64,000 bases of DNA from an uncultured Rhodospirillales bacterium (GTDB lineage: Bacteria > Pseudomonadota > Alphaproteobacteria > Acetobacterales > Acetobacteraceae): positions 1 to 64,000 of the forward strand of contig CAIPLM010000147.1 in the NCBI GenBank assembly GCA_903865895.1, given 5' to 3'. The position numbers and the translations under genes are program-made. Below the pieces are notes generated by a model that ran no database searches, was not told the origin of the DNA, and saw only the letters and a program-made list of their open reading frames with translations. The stretch's first letter is position 1. Every line of letters begins with the position of its first letter. Shown here piece by piece: positions 56,350 to 64,000 of this stretch.

Positions 56350-56390
56350 GTTCTTTTTGTGAACAAAAAGAACCAAAAAAACTTTGTCCG
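56350..56390. repeat. Third copy of the A/T hairpin repeat, just after cofD
   Basis: GTTCTTTTTGT (56350-56360) and ACAAAAAGAAC (56363-56373) form an 11-base perfect hairpin with GA loop, followed by CAAAAAAACTTTGTCCGG. It begins seven bases after the cofD stop. As in copies A and B, a run ending in CTTTnnTCCG follows the hairpin. It can serve as terminator for cofD on the plus strand, though the following run is A, not T, in that direction. Confidence 0.85.
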
Positions 56391-56466
56391 GGCGCCGCGC
56401 TCGTTGGCGCGGCGCTAAATATTCGGCATAGTGATTGGACAACGATAATAATATCGGGAGGTTTCC

Positions 56467-57759
56467 ATGCTTGAGGACCGCTTCGGCAACCCGCTCTCGA
56501 CCACCTCCGCCGCCGCGCGCGACGCCTATGTTGAAGGATGCGATCTGCAACTCGCCTTGTGGGCCGGCGCCGACGCGGCCTTTGCACGCGCCACCGAGCA
56601 TGACCCCGGATTTGCCCTCGCCCATGTCGGCGCCGCCCTGGTTGCCGCCGGGCGTGGCGATGGCGCCGCCGCGCAGGCCAGCCTGGCATCGGCGCGGGCG
56701 GTGTCCGGCCTCTCGGCCCGCGAGGCCGCCCATGTCGGGTTTTTCGCGCTCATGCTGTCCGGCCAATCCGCCGAGGCCACCGCCGCCGGGCGCGCCCATC
56801 TCGGCCAGTTCCCGCGCGACGCGATGGTGATGAACAACTATGCGAGCATCATCGGCCTGCTTGGCCTGTCCGGCCGGCCGGGCTGCAAGCGGGAACAGGA
56901 ACTCGCCTTCGATTACTTCGCCCCGCAGTGGGGCGAGGAGTGGTGGTACCTCGCCCAGCACTCCATGGCCCTGCTCGAAGTCGGCCGGCTCGATGAAGCA
57001 GAGGCGCGCAACGAGCGGGCGATCGCCATTAATCCGCGCAATCTCTGGAGCGCCCATTCGCGCGGCCATATCGCCTATGAGCGCGGCGACTATGCCAGCA
57101 CGCGGCCCTATATGCGCGGTTTCCTGGCGGATTGTCCGCCGTCCAGCTTTCTCTACGGCCACCTCGCTTGGCATCTCGCGCTGGCCGATCTCTTCGCTGG
57201 CGACAGCGCGGCGGCGTGGCAAGGCTTCTCCGCCGCCGTCGCGCCCGGGCGGCACACCGGCGGCCCGCGTACCCAGGTGACCGATGCGGCGCAGTTCCTG
57301 TGGCGCTGGGAACTCGCCGGCCATCAGCGCGACCGCGCGGCATGGGAGGCGCTGGAGCGCCTGACCGCGCGGATCCTGCCGCATGCCGGCTCCCATTTCC
57401 CGGATTGGCACGCCGCCATCGCCGATGCCTCGGCGGGGAATGCCGAGCGGCTGGAGGCGCTGATTGCCGAAATGGATGAGCGCATGCGCCTCGGCCGCTA
57501 CCCGGAAGGCGGCATCACCCAGCAGGCCGCCCGCGGCTTCGCCGCCTTCGCCGCCGGCGACTGGGCTGGCGCCATCGCCCGCCTGCGCCCGCTGCTCGCC
57601 GAATCCGAACGGCTTGGCGGCAGCCGCGCCCAGCTCGACATCGTCGAATTCACCGTGCTCCGCGCCTGCATCGAGGCCGGCCGTCACGACGAGATGAAGG
57701 CGGTGCTGTCCGCCCGCCGCGGCCATATCGGGCCGGTGCCGGTGGCCGGAGTGCACTGA
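56467..57759 (+). CDS. TTC38-like tetratricopeptide protein
   Basis: A 430-residue helical repeat protein like TTC38 in animals and its bacterial kin. Marks are DPGFALAHVGAALV, FPRDAMVMNNYASIIGLLGLSG, WWYLAQHSMALLEVGRLDEAEARNERAIAINPRNLWSAHSRGHIAYERGDY and LYGHLAWHLALADL. GGGAGG precedes ATG 56467. Role unknown in bacteria; TPR arrays bind proteins. Its own leader starts after the repeat, so it is likely a separate unit from the F420 cassette. Confidence 0.88.
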   Translation: MLEDRFGNPLSTTSAAARDAYVEGCDLQLALWAGADAAFARATEHDPGFALAHVGAALVAAGRGDGAAAQASLASARAVSGLSAREAAHVGFFALMLSGQSAEATAAGRAHLGQFPRDAMVMNNYASIIGLLGLSGRPGCKREQELAFDYFAPQWGEEWWYLAQHSMALLEVGRLDEAEARNERAIAINPRNLWSAHSRGHIAYERGDYASTRPYMRGFLADCPPSSFLYGHLAWHLALADLFAGDSAAAWQGFSAAVAPGRHTGGPRTQVTDAAQFLWRWELAGHQRDRAAWEALERLTARILPHAGSHFPDWHAAIADASAGNAERLEALIAEMDERMRLGRYPEGGITQQAARGFAAFAAGDWAGAIARLRPLLAESERLGGSRAQLDIVEFTVLRACIEAGRHDEMKAVLSARRGHIGPVPVAGVH

Positions 57760-57964
57760 CCGGCGATCGCGGGCGAACGCGATTGCGCTGGACGGAGCGT
57801 TTTGCGCGCAATTGCATATTTTTCGAGCGGTGATGGATCTATCGGCGGGCGGTTCACCGCGCCTTGCGTGTCGTCGGACTCTATTTTAGGCAATTCATCG
57901 TTGGGGATTGTCCCCTGGCGCGCTTCTTGCCTCACGACGGCCTCCCCGTTGAGGAGTCCGGCCC

Positions 57965-59461
57965 ATGCGTTGTTTTGCGCTCGTTGCCCTTGCGTGCCTG
58001 CTTGCCGCCCCCGCCGGGGCGCAGGTTTTGCGCATCGGGCTTGGCGAGGATGCGGATATCCTCGATCCCACCTTCTCGCGCACCTATATCGGCCGCGTCG
58101 TGTTCGCCGGGCTGTGCGACAAGTTGTTCGACATTGATGAGAAGCTGACCATCGGGCCGCAGCTCGCGACCTCCTATGAATGGGCTGATAGCAAGACGCT
58201 GGTGATCAAGCTGCGGCCTGGCGTGATGTTCCAGGACGGTGAGAAGCTCGATGCGGCGGCGGTGAAATACAGCCTGGAGCGGCATCTCAACCTGCAGGGG
58301 AGTTTCCGCCGCAGTGAGATCAGCAGCCTCGACCATGTCGAGATCGTCGATACGTTGACGGTGCGGGCCGTACTCAAGCAGCCTTTCGCGCCCTTCCTCG
58401 CCCAGCTCACCGACCGTTCCGGCATGATCGTCTCGCCCAAGGCGGCGGAAGCGGCGGGCAAGGATTTCGGGCTGCGGCCGGTATGTGCCGGGCCGTTCAA
58501 GTTCACCGAGCGGGTGGCGCAGGACCGCATGGTGCTCGATCGGTTCCCCGGCTACTGGAACGCGGGGGCCATCCATTTCGACCGCGTGGTCTACCAGCCG
58601 ATCATCGAGACCACGACGCGGCTCTCGAATTTGCAGGCCGGGGCGTTGGAGATGGCCAATGTGGTGCCGTCCGACGCGGCGGCGGTGCGCAAGGATCCGC
58701 GCCTCAACTTCGTGACCTGGGATTGGATCGGCTATAACGGCATCACCATCAACGTCTCCAACGGACCGCGCGCCCAGCGGCCGCTCGGCCAGGATAAGCG
58801 GGTGCGCCAGGCCTTCGAGCTGGCGATCGACCGGCAGGCGATCATCAACGTGGTCTATGAGGGCATGTACAGCCCAACCGCCCAGGCGATTCCGCCGAGC
58901 TCGCCCTATCACAGCGCCGCCGTGAAGCCGCCGGCGCGGGACCCAGCCAAGGCGCGGGCTTTGCTTCAGGCGGCCGGCGTGAGCCTGCCGTATAAGATGG
59001 AGTTGACGGTGGGCAATCAGCCGGACAGCCAGCAGGTCGGCGAGGTGATCCAGGCGATGGCGGCGGAGGCGGGGTTCGAGGTGAAGCTGATCGCCACGGA
59101 ATCGGCGGCCTCGCTGGCGGCCGCGGCGCGGGGCGATTTCGAGGCGGTGATGCTCTACTGGTCCGGCCGGCCGGACCCCGATGGCAATCTCTACAGCTTC
59201 ATCCGCAGCGGGGGCGCGCAGAATGACGGGCGCTTCAGCAATCCCGGCATCGACGCGCTGCTCGACGAGGCGCGCGGCGTGACCGATATCCCGGCCCGGC
59301 GCGCCATATATGAAAAGATGACCCGTGCCTCGGCGGAGGAGCTGCCGATCGTCTATTTGTGGAACCCGAAATTCACCTGGGGGATCAGCAAGGCGATCAC
59401 CGGTTTCACGCCGGTGCCGGACGGGTTGATCCGGTTGCAGGGGATGGCGCTGCGCAAGTAG
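57965..59461 (+). CDS. ABC transporter substrate-binding protein, family 5
   Basis: A 498-residue periplasmic binding protein with signal peptide MRCFALVALACLLAAPAGAQ. It shares family-5 blocks and long similarity with the protein at 39394, for example RPVCAGPFKFTERVAQDRMVLDRFPGYW and FTPVPDGLIRLQGMALRK. GAGGAG precedes ATG 57965. No permease or ATPase is seen. The genes for an SDR and mannonate dehydratase downstream suggest that sugar acids or their glycosides may be the ligands, but family-5 proteins typically bind peptides or opines. Confidence 0.9.
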   Translation: MRCFALVALACLLAAPAGAQVLRIGLGEDADILDPTFSRTYIGRVVFAGLCDKLFDIDEKLTIGPQLATSYEWADSKTLVIKLRPGVMFQDGEKLDAAAVKYSLERHLNLQGSFRRSEISSLDHVEIVDTLTVRAVLKQPFAPFLAQLTDRSGMIVSPKAAEAAGKDFGLRPVCAGPFKFTERVAQDRMVLDRFPGYWNAGAIHFDRVVYQPIIETTTRLSNLQAGALEMANVVPSDAAAVRKDPRLNFVTWDWIGYNGITINVSNGPRAQRPLGQDKRVRQAFELAIDRQAIINVVYEGMYSPTAQAIPPSSPYHSAAVKPPARDPAKARALLQAAGVSLPYKMELTVGNQPDSQQVGEVIQAMAAEAGFEVKLIATESAASLAAAARGDFEAVMLYWSGRPDPDGNLYSFIRSGGAQNDGRFSNPGIDALLDEARGVTDIPARRAIYEKMTRASAEELPIVYLWNPKFTWGISKAITGFTPVPDGLIRLQGMALRK

Positions 59462-59495
59462 CGCCAGCTTCGCTGGGGCGGTGGAAAAAATGCGT

Positions 59496-59528
59496 AATTG
59501 AGCTATTTTTCTCTTGACCTGACGTAAC
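59496..59528. promoter_or_regulatory. Motif shared with 35616-35643, with a promoter-like TTGACC/TTAATT
   Basis: AATTG directly followed by AGCTATTTTTCTCTT (59501-59515) and then TGACGTAA (59520-59527). The same 15-base core is upstream of the dihydroorotase-type gene, where TTACGTCA, its reverse complement, follows. TTGACC (59514-59519), 16 bases, TTAATT (59536-59541) reads as a plausible promoter for the gene at 59550, which would be nearly leaderless. Confidence 0.4.
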
Positions 59529-59549
59529 TCATGCGTTAATTTTTGTCGC

Positions 59550-60053
59550 ATGAACCATGTGCCTTGCCCCTTCACCGAGCCTGCCCAGAGTGAGGCGCAT
59601 CCCGCGCTCCTCCTCGGGGAGGCGGTCGGCGCCTTGCTTGCGGTGCTGGCGGCGGGGTGGTGGTGGCGCTTCTGCCCGTTTGGGCCGGAGATGCGGGCGA
59701 CGCTGCTGGCGATGGGGGAGGATTTCATCCGCCTCATGCAGCGCATCGCCGCGCTGCCGATCGTGCTGGCGGCCCTGCCGGCCCCCGTGGTTGCACCCGA
59801 TGCGCCGCGTGCGCGCCATAGTCTATGCCGAGCCCCGGTGGCCGGGGCAGCACGGGTGCGCCCGCGTCGCGCCCCGGCCGCCGCTCGGCGGGCAATCCGG
59901 CCTTCGCCGCGGCCCCGCTTCGGGCCGCCGCCGCGCGCGCAAGCATTCACCCGGAATCCGCCGCCGCGGCCGGAACCGCCGCCGCCGCGCATGGCCGTCG
60001 GCTGGCCTGCCCATGGTAAGAGACACCCGCCAGCGGCCCGCCGCCGGCGTTGA
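59550..60053 (+). CDS. Hypothetical small protein with membrane segment and basic tail
   Basis: A 167-residue open frame in the 641-base gap between the binding-protein and SDR genes. The first 85 residues look like protein: a hydrophobic stretch LLLGEAVGALLAVLAAGWWWRF, then EMRATLLAMGEDFIRLMQRIAALPIVLAALP. The tail is Pro/Arg-rich and may be low-complexity. No Shine-Dalgarno; a promoter-like pair sits just upstream. A competing open frame runs on into the SDR but has no start. No family recognised, so coding is uncertain. Confidence 0.4.
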   Translation: MNHVPCPFTEPAQSEAHPALLLGEAVGALLAVLAAGWWWRFCPFGPEMRATLLAMGEDFIRLMQRIAALPIVLAALPAPVVAPDAPRARHSLCRAPVAGAARVRPRRAPAAARRAIRPSPRPRFGPPPRAQAFTRNPPPRPEPPPPRMAVGWPAHGKRHPPAARRRR

Positions 60054-60102
60054 CGACGCGCGCCTGCCCGCCCACCATTCCGGCCAAATCAGGAGGGACG
60101 CC

Positions 60103-60888
60103 ATGCGCTTCGACGGCAAGACACTGCTTATCACCGGGGCCGGCTCCGGCATCGGGCGCGCCACCGCCATCGGATTTGCCGCGCGGGGCGGGCGGGTGGC
60201 GGCGGCAGATGTGAATGTGGAGCAGTTGCGGAGCCTGGCCGACGAGACCGGGGCCATCACCTTCGTTTCCGACCTCAGCCAGAACGGCGCGGCGGATGCG
60301 CTGGTGGCCGATGCCCATGCTGCGCTCGGGCGGATCGACGTGCTGCACAACAACGCTTTCGGCCTGCCGCCGACCTTGCAGCAGGGGCGGCTGGCCAAGG
60401 TGGCGGATATCGTTGACGAGGTGTGGAACTATAATCTCCAGCTCGGCCTGACCGCGGTGATGCAGGCGACGCGGCGGGTGATCCCCATCATGCAGGCGCA
60501 GGGCGGCGGGGTGATCGTCAACACCGCCTCGATTTCCGGGCAGTTCGCCGATTTCGGCATTGGCGCCTACAACGCGATGAAGGCGGCGGTGATCAATTTC
60601 ACCAAGGTGACGGCGATCGAATATGCCTCGGATAATATCCGCTGCAATTGCTTCTGCCCGGGCATGATCGACACCGCGCTGTTCCAGAAGTCGCTGGGCA
60701 TCCCCGGTTTCGCCGATGCCGCCACCGCCGCCGTGCCGATGGGGCGCTTCGGCAAGCCGGAGGAGATGGCCAATGTGGCGCTGTTCCTGGCCTCCGACCT
60801 CGCCTCCTACGTCACCGGCGCGGCCTTCGTGGCGGATGGCGGGCTGACGGCGCAGACTGGGGTGCCGACGAGGTTCCGCAATGGCTGA
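60103..60888 (+). CDS. Short-chain dehydrogenase, likely sugar-acid oxidoreductase
   Basis: A 261-residue [21 protein letters not shown] is the cofactor motif, Asp of ADVN at the second strand favours NAD, HNNAFG precedes, NTASISGQ holds the Ser and [13 protein letters not shown] the Tyr-Lys. AGGAGGGA precedes ATG 60103. It overlaps the mannonate dehydratase start by eight bases, so it may oxidise or reduce a sugar acid such as D-mannonate/D-fructuronate, a role played by UxuB in other bacteria. That is inference. Confidence 0.9.
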   Translation: MRFDGKTLLITGAGSGIGRATAIGFAARGGRVAAADVNVEQLRSLADETGAITFVSDLSQNGAADALVADAHAALGRIDVLHNNAFGLPPTLQQGRLAKVADIVDEVWNYNLQLGLTAVMQATRRVIPIMQAQGGGVIVNTASISGQFADFGIGAYNAMKAAVINFTKVTAIEYASDNIRCNCFCPGMIDTALFQKSLGIPGFADAATAAVPMGRFGKPEEMANVALFLASDLASYVTGAAFVADGGLTAQTGVPTRFRNG

Positions 60889-62086
60889 CCGTATCACCGC
60901 CGCCCGCGTGGTGATCTGCTCGCCTGGGCGCAACTTCGTCACCCTCGTGATCGAGACGGCGGACGGGCTCACCGGTATCGGCGATGCCACGCTGAACGGG
61001 CGGGAATTGGCGGTGGCCGCCTATCTCCAGGAGCATGTGGTGCCCTGCCTGATCGGGCGGGACCCCGCGCGCATCGAGGATGCCTGGCAATATCTCTATC
61101 GCGGCGCCTATTGGCGGCGTGGGCCGGTGACAATGACGGCGATCGCGGCCGTCGACGTGGCGCTGTGGGATATCAAGGCGAAGGCGGCGGGGATGCCGCT
61201 CTATCAGCTGCTCGGCGGCGCCTCGCGGGAACGCATGCTGTGCTACGGCCATGCCGATGGCGCCACCATCGCTGAGGCGGTGGACGCGCTGGTGCGTTAT
61301 GCCGAGGAAGGCTATCGAGCGATCCGCATCCAGGCCGGGGTGCCCGGGCTCAACCGCATCTACGGCGTGCATGCGCCCGACGCCCATGCTGACCCGACAT
61401 TGCCGGCCGAGGGCGACTGGGACACGGCCAAGTATCTCCGTTTCGCGCCGAAGCTGTTCGAGGCCGCGCGGCTGCGGGCGGGGCCGGATATCCATCTGCT
61501 GCATGACGCGCATCACCGGCTGCTGCCCAATGAGGCGGCACAGCTCGGCAAGGCGCTGGAGCCGTATGACCTGTTCTGGCTGGAGGATGTCACCCCGGTC
61601 GAGAACCAGGAGGCGCTGCGCCATGTGCGCCGCCACACCACCACGCCGCTGGCGATCGGCGAGGTGCTGAACACGATCTATGACTGCCAGGCGCTGATCA
61701 CCGAGCAGCTGATCGATTATATCCGCGCCACCGTGGTGCATGCCGGCGGGATCACCCATCTGCGCCGCATCGCTGATCTGGCGGCGCTCTACGGGGTGCG
61801 CACGGGGTGCCATGGGGCGGCGGATTTGTCGCCGGTGACCATGGGGGCGGCGCTGCATTTCGGCCGGGCGATCCCGAATTTCGGCATTCAGGAATATTCG
61901 ATCCATCCGCCCGAGGCGCGCGAGGTGTTCCAGTGGGATTGGCGCTTCGCCGATGGCTATCTGCATAGCGGGGAGAGCCCGGGCATCGGGGTGACGTTCG
62001 ACGAGGCGGCGGCGGCGCGGTTTCCTTATGCGCGGGCCTATCTCGACGTGAACCGGCTCACCGATGGCACGTTGTGGAACTGGTAG
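60881..62086 (+). CDS. manD: D-mannonate dehydratase, enolase superfamily (ManD)
   Basis: A 401-residue mandelate-racemase-subgroup dehydratase with the ManD signature: [98 protein letters not shown] and a C-terminal LTDGTLWNW. ManD turns D-mannonate into 2-keto-3-deoxygluconate. Asp in DAHHR and the Glu in WLED and GEVLN are the metal ligands. High- and low-activity ManD classes exist and I cannot tell which. Coupled by overlap to the SDR. Confidence 0.93.
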   Translation: MADRITAARVVICSPGRNFVTLVIETADGLTGIGDATLNGRELAVAAYLQEHVVPCLIGRDPARIEDAWQYLYRGAYWRRGPVTMTAIAAVDVALWDIKAKAAGMPLYQLLGGASRERMLCYGHADGATIAEAVDALVRYAEEGYRAIRIQAGVPGLNRIYGVHAPDAHADPTLPAEGDWDTAKYLRFAPKLFEAARLRAGPDIHLLHDAHHRLLPNEAAQLGKALEPYDLFWLEDVTPVENQEALRHVRRHTTTPLAIGEVLNTIYDCQALITEQLIDYIRATVVHAGGITHLRRIADLAALYGVRTGCHGAADLSPVTMGAALHFGRAIPNFGIQEYSIHPPEAREVFQWDWRFADGYLHSGESPGIGVTFDEAAAARFPYARAYLDVNRLTDGTLWNW

Positions 62087-62098
62087 ATGGCGCTGAGG

Positions 62099-63076
62099 TC
62101 AGATGACTTTCAGCCGCCGCACCACGACATAGGCCCCCGCCGCGGACGCGACGATCAACACGCAGGTGGCGATGAAGCCGAGCGGATGCTCCTTGAAGGG
62201 CAGCCCCTCGACGTTCATGCCGAAGATGCCGGTGATCAGGGTCGGCGGCATCAGGAGGGCGGTCATCACCGAGAGCATGGTGAGGCGGCGGTTGGTCTCC
62301 TCGGTCTGGCGCGCCGACAACTCGTCCTGCAGCGCATGCGCCCGTTCTTGCAGGGACTGGAGGTCGGCGCACAGGCTGTCGACGCGCTGGGCGCCGGCTT
62401 CGCAATCCTCGGCGGCTTCCTCGGTGAACCAGTCCGGCCGTTCCTCCAGCAGGTGGCGCAGCATGGCGCGCAGCGGGGTGGCCTGGCGGTGCAGGCGCAC
62501 GGCGCTGCGGCGAACCATGCCGAGCGCCTCGTAGTCGCCGGTTTCCTGGGCTTCGAGCAACCCGTCCTCAACCTCGTCGAGCGCGGTGGTGTACTGGGTG
62601 ACGAGTGCCGCCATCGCCGCGGCGAAGGCGTGGATGATGGCGTGGAACAGGCCGGCGACCCCGATGATGCGCCGCCCGGTCTGGATCGCATGCTGCATGG
62701 TGTTGAGGCTGAGCAGCGGCCGCCGCCGGGCGGAGACGAACAGATGGGGCACCATGCAGAAGTGCCAGCGCGTCATCTGCCGTACTTCAAGCGTGTCGGC
62801 GCGTTCGAAATCGGCGACCACACCGGCCACGGCATGCCCGATGGTCTCGATGCGCTGGTGCTCGTCGGTGGAGAGCAGCATCTCGACCGCCTCCTCCGGC
62901 AGGTGCGGCAGGGAGAGAATGCCGGCGCGGGCGCGGGTATCGGTGAGATCGAAGTGCAGCCAGATCCAGCTTTCCTGCTGTTCGATCGCCGTTCGGAGCG
63001 GGGCCCCGGTGAGTTCCTCGGCCTCGCCGGTTTCGCTGAACCGGTAGCCCCAGACGACGGATTGCAACGGGTCCAT
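62099..63076 (-). CDS. CorA/ZntB-family divalent-metal transporter
   Basis: A 325-residue CorA-type channel. The long cytoplasmic helical domain is followed by two C-terminal transmembrane helices (about residues 265-285 and 297-317) with the GMN pore motif in ITGIFGMNVEGLPF. The loop after it (NVEGLPFKEHPLGF) has the charged residues typical of the zinc-exporting ZntB branch as opposed to the MPEL of Mg channels. Ion not certain. The ATG at 63076 has GAGAGG about 10 bases upstream. A 229-base divergent region, without a clear promoter, separates it from the enamidase gene. Confidence 0.88.
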   Translation of the reverse strand: MDPLQSVVWGYRFSETGEAEELTGAPLRTAIEQQESWIWLHFDLTDTRARAGILSLPHLPEEAVEMLLSTDEHQRIETIGHAVAGVVADFERADTLEVRQMTRWHFCMVPHLFVSARRRPLLSLNTMQHAIQTGRRIIGVAGLFHAIIHAFAAAMAALVTQYTTALDEVEDGLLEAQETGDYEALGMVRRSAVRLHRQATPLRAMLRHLLEERPDWFTEEAAEDCEAGAQRVDSLCADLQSLQERAHALQDELSARQTEETNRRLTMLSVMTALLMPPTLITGIFGMNVEGLPFKEHPLGFIATCVLIVASAAGAYVVVRRLKVI

Positions 63077-63305
63077 GGGCGGGGGCCTCTCGCGATGGCG
63101 TGACAGGTCGATCTCGGTCAATGCAGCCTCCGAAGCCGGGGACGCCTGCATAGCATCACGCCGAGCCGCACGGAATTGCCGGCCCGATCGGCCGCCGAAG
63201 ATCGCTAGCGCGGTCCGTGGCGGTGGGCCAATGAAGGATTGAAGACGGCCACTTCCGCCGTGTGGATGGGGCTGGCACATTGGAATGGATTTGGAGGAGA
63301 CGCTG

Positions 63306-64000
63306 ATGGCGCTTGCTGCTGGGCCGGAACGCCAGACCGGCAAAATGGTGATTTCCAATATCGGCCTGATGCTCTCCGGGGACCTCGCCGCACCCATCAT
63401 GGATGCGGACACGATCGTGGCCGAGGGGGGGCGCATCGTCGCGGTCGGCCGAGCCAAGGACGTGGACACCGAAGGCGTCACGCAGCGGATCGACGCGCAT
63501 GGCTGTGCGCTCTCACCCGGACTGATCGACAGCCATGTGCATCCGGTGTTCGGCGATTGGACGCCGCGGCAGGGGCAGTTCGGCTGGATCGACAGTTTCC
63601 TCAATGGCGGGGTGACCACGATGATCTCGGCCGGCGAAGTGCATCTGCCCGGCCGTCCCCGCGATATCATCGGCGTGAAGGCGCTCGCGATCACCGCGCA
63701 GCGCGCCTACCACAATTTCCGCCCGGGCGGGGTGAAGGTGCTGGGGGGCGCGCCGGTGATCGAGAAGGGCATGGTGGAGAGCGATTTCGCCGAGCTTGCC
63801 GCCGCCGGGGTGGGGCTGCTGGGCGAGGTCGGGCTCGGCAGCGTCAAGGCCGGCTACGAGGCCAAGGAGATGGTGGCCTGGGCGCGCAAATACGGCATCC
63901 AGAGCACCATCCATACCGGCGGCCCTTCGGTGCCCGGCTCGGGCTATATCGATGCCGACACCGTGCTGGAGGCGGATGCCGACATCATCGGGCACATCAA
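63306..64000 (+). CDS. ena: Enamidase-like amidohydrolase, 5' part
   Basis: The gene runs off the right edge after 231 codons. It is an amidohydrolase like the enamidase of Eubacterium barkeri, which opens 6-oxo-1,4,5,6-tetrahydronicotinate in nicotinate breakdown. Marks are NIGLMLSGDL, SPGLIDSHVHPVFGD with His77/His79, NGGVTTMISAGEVH, GRPRDIIGVKALAIT, the bridging Glu174 in GEVGLGS (in place of a carboxylated Lys), His203 in IHTGG and His230 in IIGHIK. GGAGGAG lies eight bases before ATG 63306. The C-terminal third is not visible. Downstream genes beyond the window should tell if it is a nicotinate pathway. Confidence 0.85.
   Translation, partial: MALAAGPERQTGKMVISNIGLMLSGDLAAPIMDADTIVAEGGRIVAVGRAKDVDTEGVTQRIDAHGCALSPGLIDSHVHPVFGDWTPRQGQFGWIDSFLNGGVTTMISAGEVHLPGRPRDIIGVKALAITAQRAYHNFRPGGVKVLGGAPVIEKGMVESDFAELAAAGVGLLGEVGLGSVKAGYEAKEMVAWARKYGIQSTIHTGGPSVPGSGYIDADTVLEADADIIGHI

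Noticed and set aside
59557..60102. An upstream extension of the SDR reading frame
   Set aside because: The SDR begins at ATG 60103 with AGGAGGGA before it. The extension is low-complexity Arg/Ser/Pro and overlaps another possible gene.
63270..63290. TGGCAC followed by TGG near the enamidase start as a sigma-54 promoter
   Set aside because: The -12 GC is absent at the required distance, and the site would lie almost on the RBS.

Overview
The window is a GC-rich chromosomal segment with the gene density and gene order of an alphaproteobacterium. The mdh-sucC-sucD-sucA-sucB order, the COQ9/def pair divergent from rpsU, the rsmI/LpoA-type divergent pair and the hairpin repeats rich in CCAGGGGC and TTCTTTTT point to Acetobacteraceae or a close relative in Rhodospirillales. 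That placement is inference from gene content and style, not from a search. I see no rRNA, tRNA, CRISPR array, transposase, integrase or phage gene.

Layout. 1-6464 (minus): TCA block mdh, sucC, sucD, sucA and the first 95 codons of sucB. 6683-8337: zapE and a small SnoaL-like gene. 8367-16577 (minus): seven catabolic genes in one direction (class II aldolase, acyl-CoA dehydrogenase, NDP-forming acyl-CoA synthetase, CaiD-like hydratase, zinc alcohol dehydrogenase, enolase-superfamily dehydratase, 3-hydroxyisobutyrate-dehydrogenase-like enzyme), broken only by a mirror-image palindromic repeat at 14443-14631. 16656-20105: rsmI, divergent from an LpoA-like lipoprotein gene followed by a PhoR-like kinase. 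20106-31977: an AMP-forming acyl-CoA ligase, a 50-residue membrane protein, a sortilin-like beta-propeller protein, SDR, NIPSNAP, radical SAM, dienelactone hydrolase, moaB, GMC oxidoreductase and metallophosphoesterase.

32063-42134 holds two notable groups. The first is an acyl-CoA-dehydrogenase-fold protein with the residue signature of 3-sulfinopropionyl-CoA desulfinase, convergent with a PLP decarboxylase, a rhodanese and a small unknown gene. The second is a dihydroorotase-type hydrolase, an orphan peptide/opine-type binding protein and an M20 N-carbamoyl-amidohydrolase, which look like ureide or cyclic-amide catabolism. 42198-53360 is mostly housekeeping and regulation: cytochrome c', COQ9, def, rpsU, a PaiB-like protein with a divergent MocR regulator, an RND pump with its adaptor, a periplasmic unknown and trpS.

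53638-56342 is a compact coenzyme F420 cassette (fgd, cofE, cofD), unusual for this lineage, with copies of one A/T hairpin repeat on both sides. After it come a TTC38-like TPR protein, a second orphan binding protein, an SDR fused by overlap to a D-mannonate dehydratase gene, a CorA/ZntB transporter gene and, cut by the right edge, an enamidase homologue that suggests a nicotinate-type pathway continues beyond the window.

The items I would look at first are the F420 cassette with its full glucose-6-phosphate pocket, the desulfinase-like enzyme, the galactonate-dehydratase-like enzyme that has lost one metal ligand while keeping everything else in exact register, the enamidase, and the two families of mirror-image repeats.
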